Positions 10,806-22,036 of a stretch of DNA of 64,000 nucleotides are shown here, one piece after another. Numbering within the stretch: position 1 is the first letter of the stretch; every line of letters starts with the position of its first letter. The notes under the pieces were generated by a model. The model was not told where the DNA came from. It ran no database searches and worked only from the letters and a program-made list of their open reading frames with translations. The DNA comes from Siphonodentalium dalli (Eukaryota > Mollusca > Scaphopoda > Gadilida > Siphonodentaliidae), in the NCBI GenBank assembly GCA_032622095.1, contig CP136067.1, positions 133,489,990 through 133,553,989 on the forward strand. The letters are read 5' to 3'. A program made the translations under genes and the position numbers.

Positions 10806-12165
10806 TATTAACCTGTCAAATTCCTTGAGAACATGTTTTATTTCATCATAAAATTTCTATGAAATCTGGTAATTATATAGAGGTTATGTACCCTGGATAT
10901 TTCATACCATTCATTGAGCTCACGAGTGTGTGTCGGGCGGCATCGTTTGATGTGAAATTGCAACTTTTGGCGAGGGCGTGCACTTGTAGTTCTCGGTGGG
11001 TCGCAGTATAAATTATATCACATACCGGTATTCCTATCTAATCGTTATTCGGAAGAAAACATTCATGGTGTTGGAAAGTTGACCTCTAAATATGTTTGTT
11101 TGGTTATATACAGAGGTTAACATTGTAACATAATTATTTCAAGTGATCGAATTCGGTGTCCTTGTTAGTTTATTCCCGATACGGTAGCAATAAAGAGCGT
11201 TTGTCTCACTTTTGTGCGACAAATATTTATAAATAGCTATTACGTGCACAACATTTTAAAGATCGAATGTGGCGGTTCGCACATAATATTATTCCAATAC
11301 CAAAATAGATCGATAAATATCTGAACTACCTTCTGCGAGCATTATGTAAGCCAAACGGACGCATTGAAGTAATGGAAATACAAGTGTCCAAAACAGCCAT
11401 TCGCGCGTCACGTGTGTAGTTTTACTAATAGCACCATCAACAAAACACAAATATTTATTTCACCCATTGAGGCCAGTTATAAAAAGACATGACGACATCT
11501 TAATTTAAGTGCCCCGTGCTCTATATTAACAAAGTCTGCCAGCTGCAGTATGACGTAATCAGTGACACGTGCTTTTGCGCAGAATGTGTGTTTTTCCTGG
11601 ATATACGGGAGTTCCACTTTGTGTCTTTTATTGCTAAGACAATAATTCCCGTTATACGAACTAATGGTGTTTGTGATTTGCAGTTAATGAGTGTCAATAA
11701 AGTTAATAACGATATTTATTCTGGGGACTATTTAAATAGTGTCGTTATCATTCAATTTAGGGATCACGTACATCTGAACATTGATATAAACTGTAGATAC
11801 AGGATTTATCGAGCTGTCTAAAATGGCCGAAATCATTTGTTCCCTTCCCGATAACAAACACTGATTACAAATAGTGTCATTTATGGGAATTATTGGCAAT
11901 AAAACGAGCCTAGAAATGTTATTGTAATATTTTAATATTCTCATTAATTGAAAAATGACTCTCAAAGTAACTTATAATTACCTTTACTTAATCTGGAAGC
12001 CCGTTATAATGGGCATATTTCCCGATAATCGGCTTTCATCTATTTCAATATTTTAATAATACACTTCACGGTACACAATCATGGACGGGGATCGTGAAAA
12101 CGGCCGTCCTATTTTGGAAGATTGACGGTCAGCCATCGAATCCCGTCATTAACCTCGTTACAAAA
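10806..12165. other. Intronic stretch with no recognised feature
   Basis: AT-rich with scattered CpG-bearing sections. Two open frames (11516-11821 plus, 11732-11965 minus) overlap each other and look like chance. Confidence 0.4.
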
Positions 12166-12167
12166 AT

Positions 12168-12355
12168 GCTACCGCGTAGCGGTAATGTCACCGCGTTTGT
12201 GCGGTGCATTACCGCGTGCCACCGCGCTATCAACATTCGTTACCGCTGGTAGTGCGGTGGTACCGTGAACGTCGCGGTGGTACCGCGGTACGCGCGTGGT
12301 TGTGCAACCGCGAATCTGCGGTATGTCGCGGTATTGCACCGCGGTATGAACGCAT
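12168..12355. repeat. CpG-rich patch of ACCGCG/CGCGGT motifs
   Basis: About 190 bp dominated by ACCGC, CGCGGT and GCGGTA on both strands, e.g. ACCGCGTAGCGGTAATG and GTCGCGGTGGTACCGCGGTA. It is the densest CpG cluster in the window, in an AT-rich intron. Smaller relatives (ACCGCGAT) occur at 5310-5360. Confidence 0.75.
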
Positions 12356-12605
12356 GTACACCTCGTTAAAACAGGTCGCTTAATTTGAGCAGTGCTGTAT
12401 GTCAAAAACTATGCAGCCATGCTCTGCATATAGGCTAATGATCATTATAACATCGGGAGACTTTGCCACTGGTCCCGATAGCTCCTTAGTAACGGTTACT
12501 AAGCACCTACTTGGAATTTCAGGAAAATGCAAGTTCTATGGTTGATATCTATTTTACTCATTAAGCTCTACTTTAGCTGAAATTCGAATTTACTTGATTT
12601 TACAG

Positions 12606-12963
12606 CTATACACGAAGCGTGGAGATTAACTGTGGTCAGAATATTGATGGTGAATGTTGGGGTTCAGTCGCTGTACTGAAGTTGGCCAAATATAACTGGC
12701 GTGGGAAGTGTGAAAGCAAAGCCTATACCGCTATAGTAAAGATCTCAGCTGAGCCGAAATGTCCATTTATCAGTAGCACAAATCCTGCGAAAACACAGAT
12801 TCTCTCAGTGCATGTGGGATATACTCCGATGAAAACGATTGAGTTAACGCACAACTACTATCTATACCTGTGTATGTGTGACACTACATCCCGTTATGAT
12901 GTTGTTTTAAAAACTGTCAGTGGACAACAAGACAGACAAGTATCAAATAAAACAATAATATAA
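12606..12963 (+). CDS. Orphan exon-like ORF of 118 codons, function unknown
   Basis: An open frame follows a good acceptor (TGATTTTACAG ending at 12605) and runs to TAA at 12961-12963. It reads YTRSVEINCGQNIDGECWGS, later SKAYTAIVKISAEPKCPF, ILSVHVGYTPMKTIELTHNY and YLYLCMCD. Five or six cysteines, alternating hydrophobic residues and the absence of low complexity make it look like real or recently real protein sequence. The pattern faintly recalls the C-terminal half of a netrin-like (NTR) fold, but I cannot claim that. It lies inside a CCT5 intron on the same strand and no partner exon was recognised nearby. It may be a terminal exon of a nested gene, a retained exon of a lost gene, or transposon-carried sequence. 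Confidence 0.35.
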
Positions 12964-13149
12964 TATGTCATCACATCGTGAACTGTCTGTTGTGATTATT
13001 TTCTTTTGATTCAACAGGCTGCATATTATCGAAATTACAAAACCATTCGACACTTACTTTTGCCAATTACTGTATCTTGATGCATAACTATATCATATAT
13101 TGCATCTATTAAACCATGGATAGTTACAGTGGGTCAAACACTAGTGTTA

Positions 13150-13700
13150 GTCTACATATATAGTTGCGCACGATTGCCAATAAGTGATATTACAATCAAC
13201 GTTTGAGCATAACACAAAATTCTCCATAGGGTTAAGTGTTAAATTTTGATCGCAACTGTACCCAGCAAGAATCATCTGATCACATCCATTCTTTTTAAAA
13301 CTACGTCTGTGTTTCATACTTAGTATTTTTTAGGATATCAGTACGCGCGTATCATAATACGCAAAATGACGCCATTTACAATCTCCATAGGGCTCAGTGT
13401 TAAAATTTTATCACAACTGTAGCCAACAAGAATGAACCGATCACATCAAAATTTTCAAAAATACATTTAAAGGTCATATCTAGTAGTTTGGAGAAGTTTC
13501 AAATCGCACCGATCACCATACGCCAAATGACACCATCTATCGTTTTCTGTAAATACGAAACGCTCTCTAAATTATTTTGACCCCCGATTTAGGCCGTCCC
13601 ACCAAAATTCAAGAATGGAAACAAGTGAATCCTGAAAACACACCTACTAGGTATTCATAATCCGTTTTCAGATCACTTTTAACAAACCAAAAATGCAAAA
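13150..13700. repeat. Two-unit tandem repeat, ~161-bp period
   Basis: CTCCATAGGG(T/C)T(A/C)AGTGTTAAA at 13222 and 13383, then GATCACATC and CGCAAAATGACGCCAT/CGCCAAATGACACCAT in register. Period and feel resemble the ~157-bp unit families. Confidence 0.55.
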
Positions 13701-13799
13701 TGACATAAGTAATCCGACTAGTATATAGATAGATATAAATAGATATATACTATAAAAAGGTACATACATATATCAAATATATCAACAACAGTAAATTGA

Positions 13800-14125
13800 A
13801 ATATTCATTGTACATATATATCATTCTGGTAAATCTCTATATGATGTACGGAGAGTACAATGTCATATATTTATGTAATTCTTTATTCCAGATTTGATGT
13901 ACGGGTAGTACAATGTGATAATTGGCCAATTTTTATAGTGGAATACATTAGTTTATATCAAAACAATGTTCTCCTTACATTTTCTTAACCTGGGAAGGCA
14001 TAATAACCCATGCTAACTATGGGCATGATCCCCATAACAAAAAATAAAAATAAAACCCTCGCTACCTCATCGATTCTCAAAAAAAATTGCCTGAGAATCA
14101 AAACCCTTTTTTTTTGGCCTTATGT
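13800..14125. repeat. Dispersed repeat, uninterrupted relative of 42090-42725
   Basis: Shared order: ATATGATGTAC(G/A)G, TAGTACAATGT, CCTACATTTTCT-like text, GGCATAATAACCCAT, CTATGGGCA, ACCCTCGCTACCTCAT, ATTGCCTGAGAATCAAA and TTTTTTTTTGGCCT. The other copy is broken by a TTAA element, so this one serves as an empty-site reference. Confidence 0.65.
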
Positions 14126-14261
14126 ATACATTTCCCACATTAACACGTACTGTGTCTTGATGATTTTGCTTACCTGATTTCCAGTTTCTAGCAAACTCCC
14201 TGTCTACGCTGAGCTGATCTGTGTTAGCTTTCAGTCCTCATTGTTGCACTAACATCTTGGC

Positions 14262-14392
14262 ATGCAGATCTAGACACCTGTCATGTTTTTCGATGTGACT
14301 GGTCGCAGAATCTGCTAAAAAAATACCCATTTTCAACCTTTGTGATAGTCTGTTGTCAGGATTATCACCCTGATAAGAATGGGACAGAGTGA
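14262..14392 (+). repeat. Single diverged copy of the 204-bp satellite core
   Basis: CAGATCTAGACACCTGTCATG, GTGACTGGTCGCAGAATCTG, CAACCTTTGTGATAGTCTGT and CACCCTGATAAGAATGGGAC match the core of the 16272-17985 array. Confidence 0.75.
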
Positions 14393-14440
14393 AAGCGAAA
14401 ACGTCGGAGCATGCGTTCGGTTGGAGTGTAACCACTTATT

Positions 14441-15403
14441 AGCTCAACTTACTTTGTAAGTTTGAGCTGTTGGTGTTCGTCGTCCGCGTGTGCGTGTGTC
14501 CGTCAACAATTTCCTTTGGTGCGGGCTACAGGTCGTATTTTAGTGGGATCTTTATGAAATTTGTCATGAATGTTGACATTTACATGTAGATGGGAACGAG
14601 TCATTTTAGGATCATTCGGCCAAGAAACATGGCCGCTGGTGGCCATCTTGGATTTTACTCTTTGCATCACTAAATCCTTTGACACATCCTACAGACCACA
14701 TCTCTGATCCGATCATCACCAAACCTCATATGGATCATCGGGGTGACCTCTAGATGGGAATGAGTCATTTTGGGGTCATTCGGCAAAAAAATATGGCCAC
14801 CAATGGCCATTTTGGATTTTACTCTTTGTATGACTAAATATTTCTACAAAATCCATTAGCATGGGTTATAGAACGATCTGTTTGTTTGATCTTTATGAAA
14901 TTTGTCATGGATGTTGACATTGACATGTAGATGGGAACGAGTCATTTTGGAGTCATTCGGCAAAAAAACATGGCCGCCGGTGGCCATTTTAGAATTTACT
15001 CTTTGCATCACTAAATCCTTTGGCACACCCTACATACCACATCCCTGATCCGATCATTATGAAACTTGTCATGAATGTTGATATTGACATGTAGATGGGA
15101 ACAAGTCATTTTGGGGGTCATTCAGCCAAAAAAACATGGCATGTGGCGGCCATCTTGGATTTCAAAATTGAATCCGTTGACTCGGGGCTACAGGCCGTAC
15201 TGTTTGTCTGATCTTCATAAAATTTTCATTGATGTTGACATTGAGATGAAGATGGGAACGAGTCATTTTAGGATAATTCGGCCAAAAAACATGGCCGCCA
15301 GCGGCCACATTTCAATTAGCACCTTTCCTAATTCCTCCATTTACTGTCAATCATTAAATTATTCCCCGACCTAAATTGAACTACAGTGTCATTGACACTT
15401 TCA
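14441..15403 (+). mobile_element. Tandem-array element D, short copy
   Basis: Begins AGCTCAACTTACTTTGTAAG / TTTGAGCT hairpin, then GTCGTCCGCGTGTGCGTGTG, then about five ~155-160 bp units with ATGTAGATGGGAACGAGTCA and ACATGGCCGCC, and ends with the short hairpin AGTGTCATTGACACT and TTCAT. Overlapping open frames are by-products of the repeat. Confidence 0.75.
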
Positions 15404-15416
15404 TCTTTAATCCATG

Positions 15417-15798
15417 TTAACCCTTTCATGACTGGAACTTTCTGCGAAATCCCTGTGCCAGTGCATTCTCTTATATATGCGAGTCGACCATAGTCGCCTC
15501 GCATATATAAGGGTATGCATTGACCTAACAAATTTCAATTATTTTTTATAATTGTTAAAGAATGTAAGAACAAATTATCAATAATGTAAGAAAAATTATC
15601 AAAAATTATCAAATTGTTTTTATTTAAATGTAAGAAAAAGTGATAGAAAATGATAAAATTGTAAAAAAAAGTCAGAAAAAATGAAAAAATATTGTTCCAG
15701 AATGTAAAAGAAAATTATAAAAAATGTTAAAAATTGTTAGGCCAATGTATTCTCTTATATATGTGAGGCGACCTATGGTTCTGTCATCAGAGGGTTAA
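15417..15798. mobile_element. TTAA element type a, two hairpins
   Basis: TTAA 15417-15420 and 15795-15798. Left end CCCTTTCATGACTGGAAC; right end CATCAGAGGG is eroded. Two hairpins (GCATTCTCTTATATATGCG type) flank an A-rich spacer made of AAAATTGTTAAAAAATG-like text. Confidence 0.7.
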
Positions 15799-16123
15799 GG
15801 CTAATGTAAAAAAAATGCTATATTATCACCCCTCCCGACCCTATTTTTGGATGCCCTCATTTTTTTATTTGGATAAATTTGATGTAAGCCTTTTTCTCAT
15901 GCCTTGGTTTAAAAAAAATTTTATTTCCAAATCAGAATGTCGGAGAGTTATAAACATACAACAGAACATACAATGATACGATAGAATTGGATGAAAGTAT
16001 ACGGAATTAAATTGGACAACAAGCATAATTTAGCATATGACGTTTGTATTTTCTGTTTGAGTTACCTTTATCTCAATTTATCTGGAAATATTGGTGTTTT
16101 CATCTGCCTGGTTAGATCTCAGC

Positions 16124-16239
16124 CATGCCTGTCATTTGCAGAATGAGGGCCCCAGTGTGTGAATGTAGTTATGCTTTCCCGCATAGCGGGCTATCATCAC
16201 TAAATTTACCCTCTGGGGACGTCATTCTGCTTAGGCCTC
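16124..16239. mobile_element. Family B hairpin, single
   Basis: CATTTGCAGAATGAGGGCCC, GCATAGCGGGCTATCATCAC, and inverse GACGTCATTCTGCTTAGGCC. One half of the twin-hairpin element. Confidence 0.7.
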
Positions 16240-16271
16240 TTATATATAGAATTCATAATCGAGGTGATATT

Positions 16272-17985
16272 TTGTTTCTCTGTAGATCTAGACACCCGAC
16301 TCATGTTTCCCGATGTGACGGGTCGCAGTATCTACTAAACTAAACCCATTCTCAACCTTTGTTGTTAGTCTGTTAGGACTAGTGACCCTGATATGATTGG
16401 GACAAACACAGCTGCAAGAAAAAATCTGGGCCTATTCATATCTAAAATTTCCAAAGTTATGCTTGAGAAAATTGACCTCAGTAAAATTCAAAATACTGAC
16501 TCAATGAGCCCTAGATTAGCTCTCAATGCAATGAATTAAAAAAAAATTCCAGGGGGAGAACCCCCCCACCATCAGCAAGGGGACACACCCTCCCGAACTT
16601 CCCCCGCTCAGGCCTTTGGGATATGCTTTTGGCCTATCATTGCCCGTTAATAGGTGTCCCCAAAAAATCCCTGAATCCTTCACTGCCTAAGTCTTAGCTA
16701 TATAGGTTTCTATTCATGAATATTTTGTTTCCCTGTAGATCTAGACACCCGACTCATGTTTCCCGATGTGACGGGTCGCAGTATCTACTAAACTAAACCC
16801 ATTCTCAACCTTTGTTGTTAGTCTGTCTGGACTAGTGACCCTGATATGATTGGGACAAACACAGCTGCAAGAAACAATCTGGGCCTAAGTCTAAATATAT
16901 TACTATTTATTGAATACTATTGAATATTTTGTTTCCCTGTAGATCAAGACACCCGACTCATGTATCCCGATGTGACGGGTCGCAGTATCTACTAAACTAA
17001 ACCCATTCTCAACCTGTGTTGTTAGTCTGTCAGGACTAGTGACCCTGATATGATTGGGACAAACACAGCTGCAAGAAAAAATCTGGGCCTATGTCTAAAT
17101 ATATTACTATTCATTGAATACTATTGAATATTTTGTTTCCCTGTAGATCAAGACACCCGACTCATGTATCCCGATGTGACGGGTCGCAGTATCTACTAAA
17201 CTAAACCCATTCTCAACCTTTGTTGTTAGTCTGTCAGGACTAGTGACCCTGATATGATTGGGACAAACACAGCTGCATGAAAAAATCTGGGCCTATGTCT
17301 AAATATATTACTATTCATTGAATACTATTGAATATTTTGTTTCCCTGTAGATCAAGACACCCGACTTATGTTTCCCGATGTGACGGGTCGCAGTATCTAC
17401 TAAACTAAACCCATTCTCAACCTTTGTTGTTAGTCTGTCAGGACTAGTGACCCTGATATGATTGGGACAAACACAGCTGCAAGAAAAAATCTGGGCCTAT
17501 GTCTAAATATATTACTATTCATTGAATACTATTGAATATTTTGTTTCCCTGTAGATCAAGACACCCGACTCATGTTTCCCGATGTGACGGGTCGCAGTAT
17601 CTACTAAACTAAACCCATTCTCAACCTTTGTTGTTAGTCTGTCAGGACTAGTGACCCTGATATGATTGGGACAAACACAGCTGCAAGAAAAAATCTGGGC
17701 CTATGTCTTAGCTATATAGATTTCTATATTTCAATATTTTGTTTCCCTGTAGATCAAGACACCCGACTCATGTTTCCCGATGTGACGGGTCGCAGTATCT
17801 ACTAAACTAAACCCATTCTCAACCTTTGTTGTTAGTCTGTTAGGACTAGTGACCCTGATATGATTGGGACAAACAAAGCTGCAAGAAACAATCTGGGCCT
17901 AAGTCTAAATATTACTATTCATGAATATTTTGTTTCCCTGTAGATCTAGACACCCGACTCATGTTTCACCATGTGACAGTATGAA
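16272..17985 (+). repeat. 204-bp tandem satellite, about seven units
   Basis: CTGTAGATC starts units at about 16279, 16733, 16937, 17141, 17345, 17549, 17747 and 17938. Four successive spacings are exactly 204 bp. Each unit reads TTTGTTTCCCTGTAGATC, CATGTTTCCCGATGTGACGG, GTCGCAGTATCTACTAAAC, GTGACCCTGATATGATTGGG and AAAATCTGGGCCTA. Neighbours are nearly identical, so the array is recent; the first and last units are more diverged. No long ORF crosses unit borders. Confidence 0.9.
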
Positions 17986-18132
17986 TGTTGAAGATATGAT
18001 ATTGTCTCTAATCGTTATTCATGAATTCATATTTTCAAATATATATGACTTCCGTTGTTGGTTACATGATTTTCCATTCTTTTTGATGACTGCTGAAGAG
18101 TAATAATTCTTTGTACTGGTATTTTCATGTGC

Positions 18133-18262
18133 AGATCTAGACACCTGTCATGTTTTTCAATGTGACGGATCGCAGAATTTGCTAAATGTATTCCATTCTA
18201 AACCTTTGTGATTATCTGTTGTCTGGACTAATCACACTGATAAGGATGGGACAAACACAGTA
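18133..18262 (+). repeat. Diverged satellite core copy
   Basis: GCAGATCTAGACACCTGTCA, GTGACGGATCGCAGAATTTG, CTGATAAGGATGGGACAAAC in the order of the 204-bp unit. Nearer to the 14262 copy than to the array. Confidence 0.75.
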
Positions 18263-18439
18263 AATATAAAACTGAAATGACTAATCTCATTCTTTGATTT
18301 CAAGCATGATGCAGCCACTATTCCTTTGAGATTATGAATGTTTAACTTCCCACATACTATGTAATGTTGTTAATTTGAAACATAAGTTCTGACCATGGCC
18401 ATTTTGGACAAGTTGCCTGGGAAGCAGACACCAGATAAT

Positions 18440-18560
18440 ACAAGTGCACAACGATTCCTATTTGGGGGAATTGTTTTAGATAATAAATTCACCAAAACGG
18501 GCCATGTTGAATTTATTAGCTGATCATTTCCTAAGGAAACTACTCTTCAATGAAAGTTAG
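18440..18560. repeat. Palindromic repeat, GATAATAAATTCA family
   Basis: TTAGATAATAAATTCACC and inverted TTGAATTTATTAGCTGATC, with CGATTCCTATT and TTTCCTAAGGAAAC at the edges. Related to 3795-3898. Confidence 0.5.
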
Positions 18561-18598
18561 TTAAGATAGTGTTAAAATGACTTGCCTAATCTGATTCT

Positions 18599-18834
18599 TT
18601 AACCCTTTGAGTGCCAGGGGCCGATATTATCGGCCCTAAACCTACACAATAAGTCTTAAAGAATATAATAAAATATATTAAAATTGTAAAAAATTGTAAA
18701 AAAAAAAATGTTAGGCCAATGCATTCTCTTATATATGCGAGGCGACCTATGGTCGACTCGCATATATAAGAGAATGCATTGGCACAGGGTATATGGGTTG
18801 ATACAAAAATCGGACCTGGCACTCGAAGGGTTAA
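18599..18834. mobile_element. TTAA element type c, one hairpin
   Basis: TTAA 18599-18602 and 18831-18834. Ends TTAACCCTTTGAGTGCCAGG and inverse of CTGGCACTCGAAGGGTTAA. Internal hairpin with GGCGACCTATGGTCGACTC apex. Confidence 0.85.
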
Positions 18835-18984
18835 TTTCATGCATGATCAAGCCACTATTATTTTTTGATATATGAATGCGTATTTTCTCCCTTGCTGACT
18901 AATGTTATCAATTGACATTCTGACTATGGGTCTTCGAAATGCTTTAAAATGTGTTTTATTATTCATTTCTGTTCACGTTTGTTT

Positions 18985-19480
18985 CCCTGCAGATCTAGAC
19001 ACCTGTCATGTTTTTTTATGTGTCAGGTCGCAGAATTTGCTAAACTAAACCCATCTTCAACCTTTGTGGTCGTCTATTAACCCTTTACCCAACAGAACGC
19101 CCAGAAACGCCCTAACAGCCTAAATTATCTTCGGTCTGTCTCAATAAAACCATGGAAATATGGGTATCATTGGAACCGGCTCATTGAGCACATTGTGATA
19201 GTTACAGTTATGCCCTGTGCCAATGCATTCTCTTATATATGCGAGTCGACCATAGGTCGCCTCGCATATATAAGAGAATGCATTAGCCTAAACAAAACTT
19301 TTTTTTAACACTTTTTACCATTTTTTCTTTAATATGTGTTAAGCCAATGCATTCTCTTATATATGCGAGGCGACCTATGGTCGACTCGCATATATAAGAG
19401 AATGCATTGGCACAGGGCCCTTCTGTTGGGTAAAGGGTTAATAGGGCGATCACCCTGATCCGGATGGGACAAGAAAGAAA
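18985..19480 (+). repeat. Satellite core copy split by a TTAA element
   Basis: CAGATCTAGACACCTGTCATG to CAACCTTTGTGGTCGTCTA before 19077, then AGGGCGATCACCCTGATCCGG and ATGGGACAAG after 19441. The two halves rejoin in the order of the other copies. Confidence 0.75.
19077..19441. mobile_element. TTAA element type b, two opposed hairpins
   Basis: TTAA 19077-19080 and 19438-19441. Ends TTAACCCTTTACCCAACAG and inverse of CTGTTGGGTAAAGGGTTAA. Long left subterminal region (GGTCTGTCTCAATAAAACCA to GTTACAGTTATGCCCTGTGC), then two hairpins that are each other's reverse complement. Inserted in a satellite core. Confidence 0.9.
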
Positions 19481-19719
19481 TTCATACACAAGTCAAGTGT
19501 ATACATGTACATCTCTTAAGATGCATTTGTCAACATTTTTGTAAACAAAAATCTCCAGGGCTAATTCTAGATGCTGGATGTTGTCTTATTTGTGGCATCA
19601 AAATAATATTAGTATACCACCCATGGTCAAGTGGTCCTGAATAGAGTTACAACCCATGGTCAAAAATGATCCGGCTATTGTGCTAATTGCTATGATTCTG
19701 TTAGGGAAAACTGATGCTC

Positions 19720-20008
19720 TTAACCCTTTGAGTGCCAGGTCCGATTTTTGTATCGACCCATATACCCTGTGCCAATGCATTCTCTTATATATGCGAGTCG
19801 ACCATAGGTCGCCTCGCATATATAAGAGAATGCATTGGCCTAACAATTTTTCATCATTTGTTATTATTTTTTACAATTTTTTACAATTTTAATAATTTTT
19901 TAAAAATCTAAAAAAAAAAAGAGAAAATGTTTTTTATTTTTTTAGGGCCGATTTTACAGACCGTATATTAGGGCCGATGAGATCGGCCCCTGGCACTGAA
20001 AGGGTTAA
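19720..20008. mobile_element. TTAA element type c
   Basis: TTAA 19720-19723 and 20005-20008; ends TTAACCCTTTGAGTGCCAGG and inverse of TGGCACTGAAAGGGTTAA. One hairpin, then an A/T-rich spacer and GGCCGATGAGATCGGCCCC next to the right end. Opposite orientation to 18599-18834. Confidence 0.85.
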
Positions 20009-20130
20009 GATTTAGTAATATTATTATTTCTGAAGTGTTCGGATAATCTGAACATATCTATGAAAATCCATTAATATGTGTATCAAACATTCCAAGAACT
20101 TAAACCTATCATAGGTCTCCCATAAATTAT

Positions 20131-20250
20131 AAGGCCTAAGCAGAATGAGGTCCACAGAGGCTGAATTTGGTGATGCTAGCCTGCTGTACAGGATATCATC
20201 CCTTAATTCACCCTCTGTGGACCTCATTCTGCAAATGTAAGACTTCCTTA
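20131..20250. mobile_element. Family B hairpin, right half
   Basis: AAGGCCTAAGCAGAATGAGG to inverse GACCTCATTCTGCAAATG around a GCTAGCCTGCTGTACAGGAT apex. Confidence 0.7.
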
Positions 20251-20326
20251 CACTGATTCAAGAAGAATCATTTTGGTTGGAAACTTTACAATTAGTGCAA
20301 TAATTTTGATTGTTAATTTTTCACAG

Positions 20327-20476
20327 TCTGTAAAAGATGCAAAGATCGCCATTTTGACGTGTCCATTTGAGCCTCCAAAGCCAAAGACAAAGAACAAGTT
20401 AGAGATTAGCTGTGTCGAAGATTACCTGAAACTCAAAGATTACGAGACAGAAAAGTTCAATGAGATGATTAAACAG
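20327..20476 (+). CDS. CCT5: CCT5 exon: apical domain with lid protrusion, about residues 242-291
   Basis: Fifty whole codons reading [20 protein letters not shown] and then [20 protein letters not shown] and [18 protein letters not shown] begins the helical protrusion that acts as the built-in lid of group II chaperonins, closing the folding chamber on ATP hydrolysis. The acceptor is TTTTTCACAG ending at 20326 and the donor is CAG/GTTAGT at 20477. Both junctions are phase 0. The intron before it is about 10 kb and is packed with repeats; the intron after it is 1.35 kb and carries a hAT element with the window's only sequence gap. Confidence 0.96.
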
Positions 20477-20653
20477 GTTAGTCACAGTGGTTATATATCT
20501 GCTGTTATGCCTTGGATATATATATGGATCAGACATGTTTACTTTCCCAACCTTTGGCGGGATTCTCACAAAAGCCAGCCTTATCTTCGCACACCCATGA
20601 TCGGGAAACAGATTCTCCCGCATTCAATAAAAAACGAAAGACAAATATTTTAG

Positions 20654-21020
20654 TCCATGGGCTGGTAGGATCCTCAGGCTGTTAGGACCCATCATACACA
20701 CTCCCCCTCCCACTACTAGACTTCTTTAGTATTTTCATGTACACTAATGTGTATTGTTCAGAAAAAAAATTGTTATGTAAGTGATGTCACTTTGATTGGA
20801 TTTTTGACAGGTGACATGTCATTTTGTAGGTATTTGATTACTCTATCGACTGGTAGCAAACAAATTACGGCATCACCAGAGGAGCAATTCCTAGAATCTC
20901 GAATCCTGGCAGTCTTTATTAGAGATTTTGCAGTCTATTGATAATTTTTTGACACTGTTATTTGTATGTGTGGCTGTCCATTATCCTTTCATGCTAAAAA
21001 AAAAAAAATTATTTGTTGAA
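20654..21020. other. Intronic stretch, nothing recognised
   Basis: Unique-looking AT-rich sequence between the CCT5 exon flank and a hAT element; no feature supported. Confidence 0.4.
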
Positions 21021-21031
21021 ATCATGGGAAT

Positions 21032-21689
21032 CAAGCCTTAAAATAAGTGGCCGGACACTTGACAAATGTCCCGACGCCGGATTCGCATTTTTCAAATTTT
21101 CCCCAGAAGTCGGACAAACGCTCTTTATTGCTACCATATCAGGAATAGACTACCACGAAACGCTTCTTTTCTGCTNNNNNNNNNNNNNNNNNNNNNNNNN
21201 NNNNNNNNNNNNNNNNNNNNNNNNNNNNNNNNNNNNNNNNNNNNNNNNNNNNNNNNNNNNNNNNNNNNNNNNNNNATATGGTGGTAGCATAAAGGCTTCT
21301 ATTAGTTATATTATAACTTATATACACGTATGTTGATGCAACTGCGACAAACTTTCACATGACTTATATGGATACGCTCACCCCTACATGGTGTTAGTAA
21401 CAGAACAGGGCTCAGAGCAAATGAGGATTTATATAACCTTAGAATTGAGTGTGAAATTGGCAAGCATGTTGTGGTCAGGGTGGGAAAATTTGCAATATTT
21501 AATGTTGTAAAAAATGTGACATTTGAGGAGAGGAACATAACTGGGGGATAATACACCACTATTTGTTTCATTTGGCATTATTTCGGGTGATAAAAAGACA
21601 TGTCAGGCGTACTTATAAAATGTCAGACCATGTCCATTTGGTGCCTGACAAAATGTCACACACACGAATAAAAATTATTTTAAGGCTTG
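21032..21689. mobile_element. hAT element with exact 8-bp target duplication
   Basis: ATGGGAAT at 21024-21031 and 21690-21697 flanks inverted ends CAAGCCTTAAAATAA. Subterminal GGACACTTGACAAATGTCCC and CATGTCAGGCG-type repeats are present. Its interior includes the 100-N gap, so real length and content are unknown. Confidence 0.85.
21176..21275. other. Assembly gap of 100 N
   Basis: Exactly 100 N, the conventional size for a gap of unknown length. It lies inside the hAT element and between two CCT5 exons. Confidence 1.
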
Positions 21690-21829
21690 ATGGGAATGCA
21701 CCTGGTAGAAATGATATAAAATTTGTAACATATTTTAAACTACACTGAATTGAATCGATTCGCATGGCCCTAAACGTATGCTCTATGACATATATGTGAG
21801 GAAATCATATGTTTTTGTTATACATGTAG

Positions 21830-21949
21830 GTAAAGGACAGTGGAGCTAACCTCGTAATCTGCCAATGGGGATTCGATGATGAGGCTAACCATCTGTTATT
21901 ACAGAATGAACTTCCAGCTGTCCGATGGGTCGGTGGACCAGAAATTGAG
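21830..21949 (+). CDS. CCT5: CCT5 exon: apical substrate-binding region, about residues 292-331
   Basis: Forty codons reading [36 protein letters not shown] and PEIE. This part of the apical domain forms one of the helices that line the chamber mouth and choose substrates; [12 protein letters not shown] is characteristic of the epsilon paralogue. The acceptor is TACATGTAG ending at 21829 and the donor is GAG/GTATAG at 21950, a weaker donor than its neighbours. Both junctions are phase 0. The exon sits only 132 bp downstream of the hAT target duplication ending at 21697. Confidence 0.96.
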
Positions 21950-22036
21950 GTATAGTTTATAATCTAGTCTAGAAAATGGATGTTAGAGCGCACATACTCC
22001 TGCAAACCTGGAACTGGTTGCGGGGTTTCACATAAC

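Noticed and set aside
16125-18103. Frames starting near CRSRHPTHVS in the 204-bp satellite.
   Set aside because: Each is cut off within a unit and the array shows no codon-like variation.
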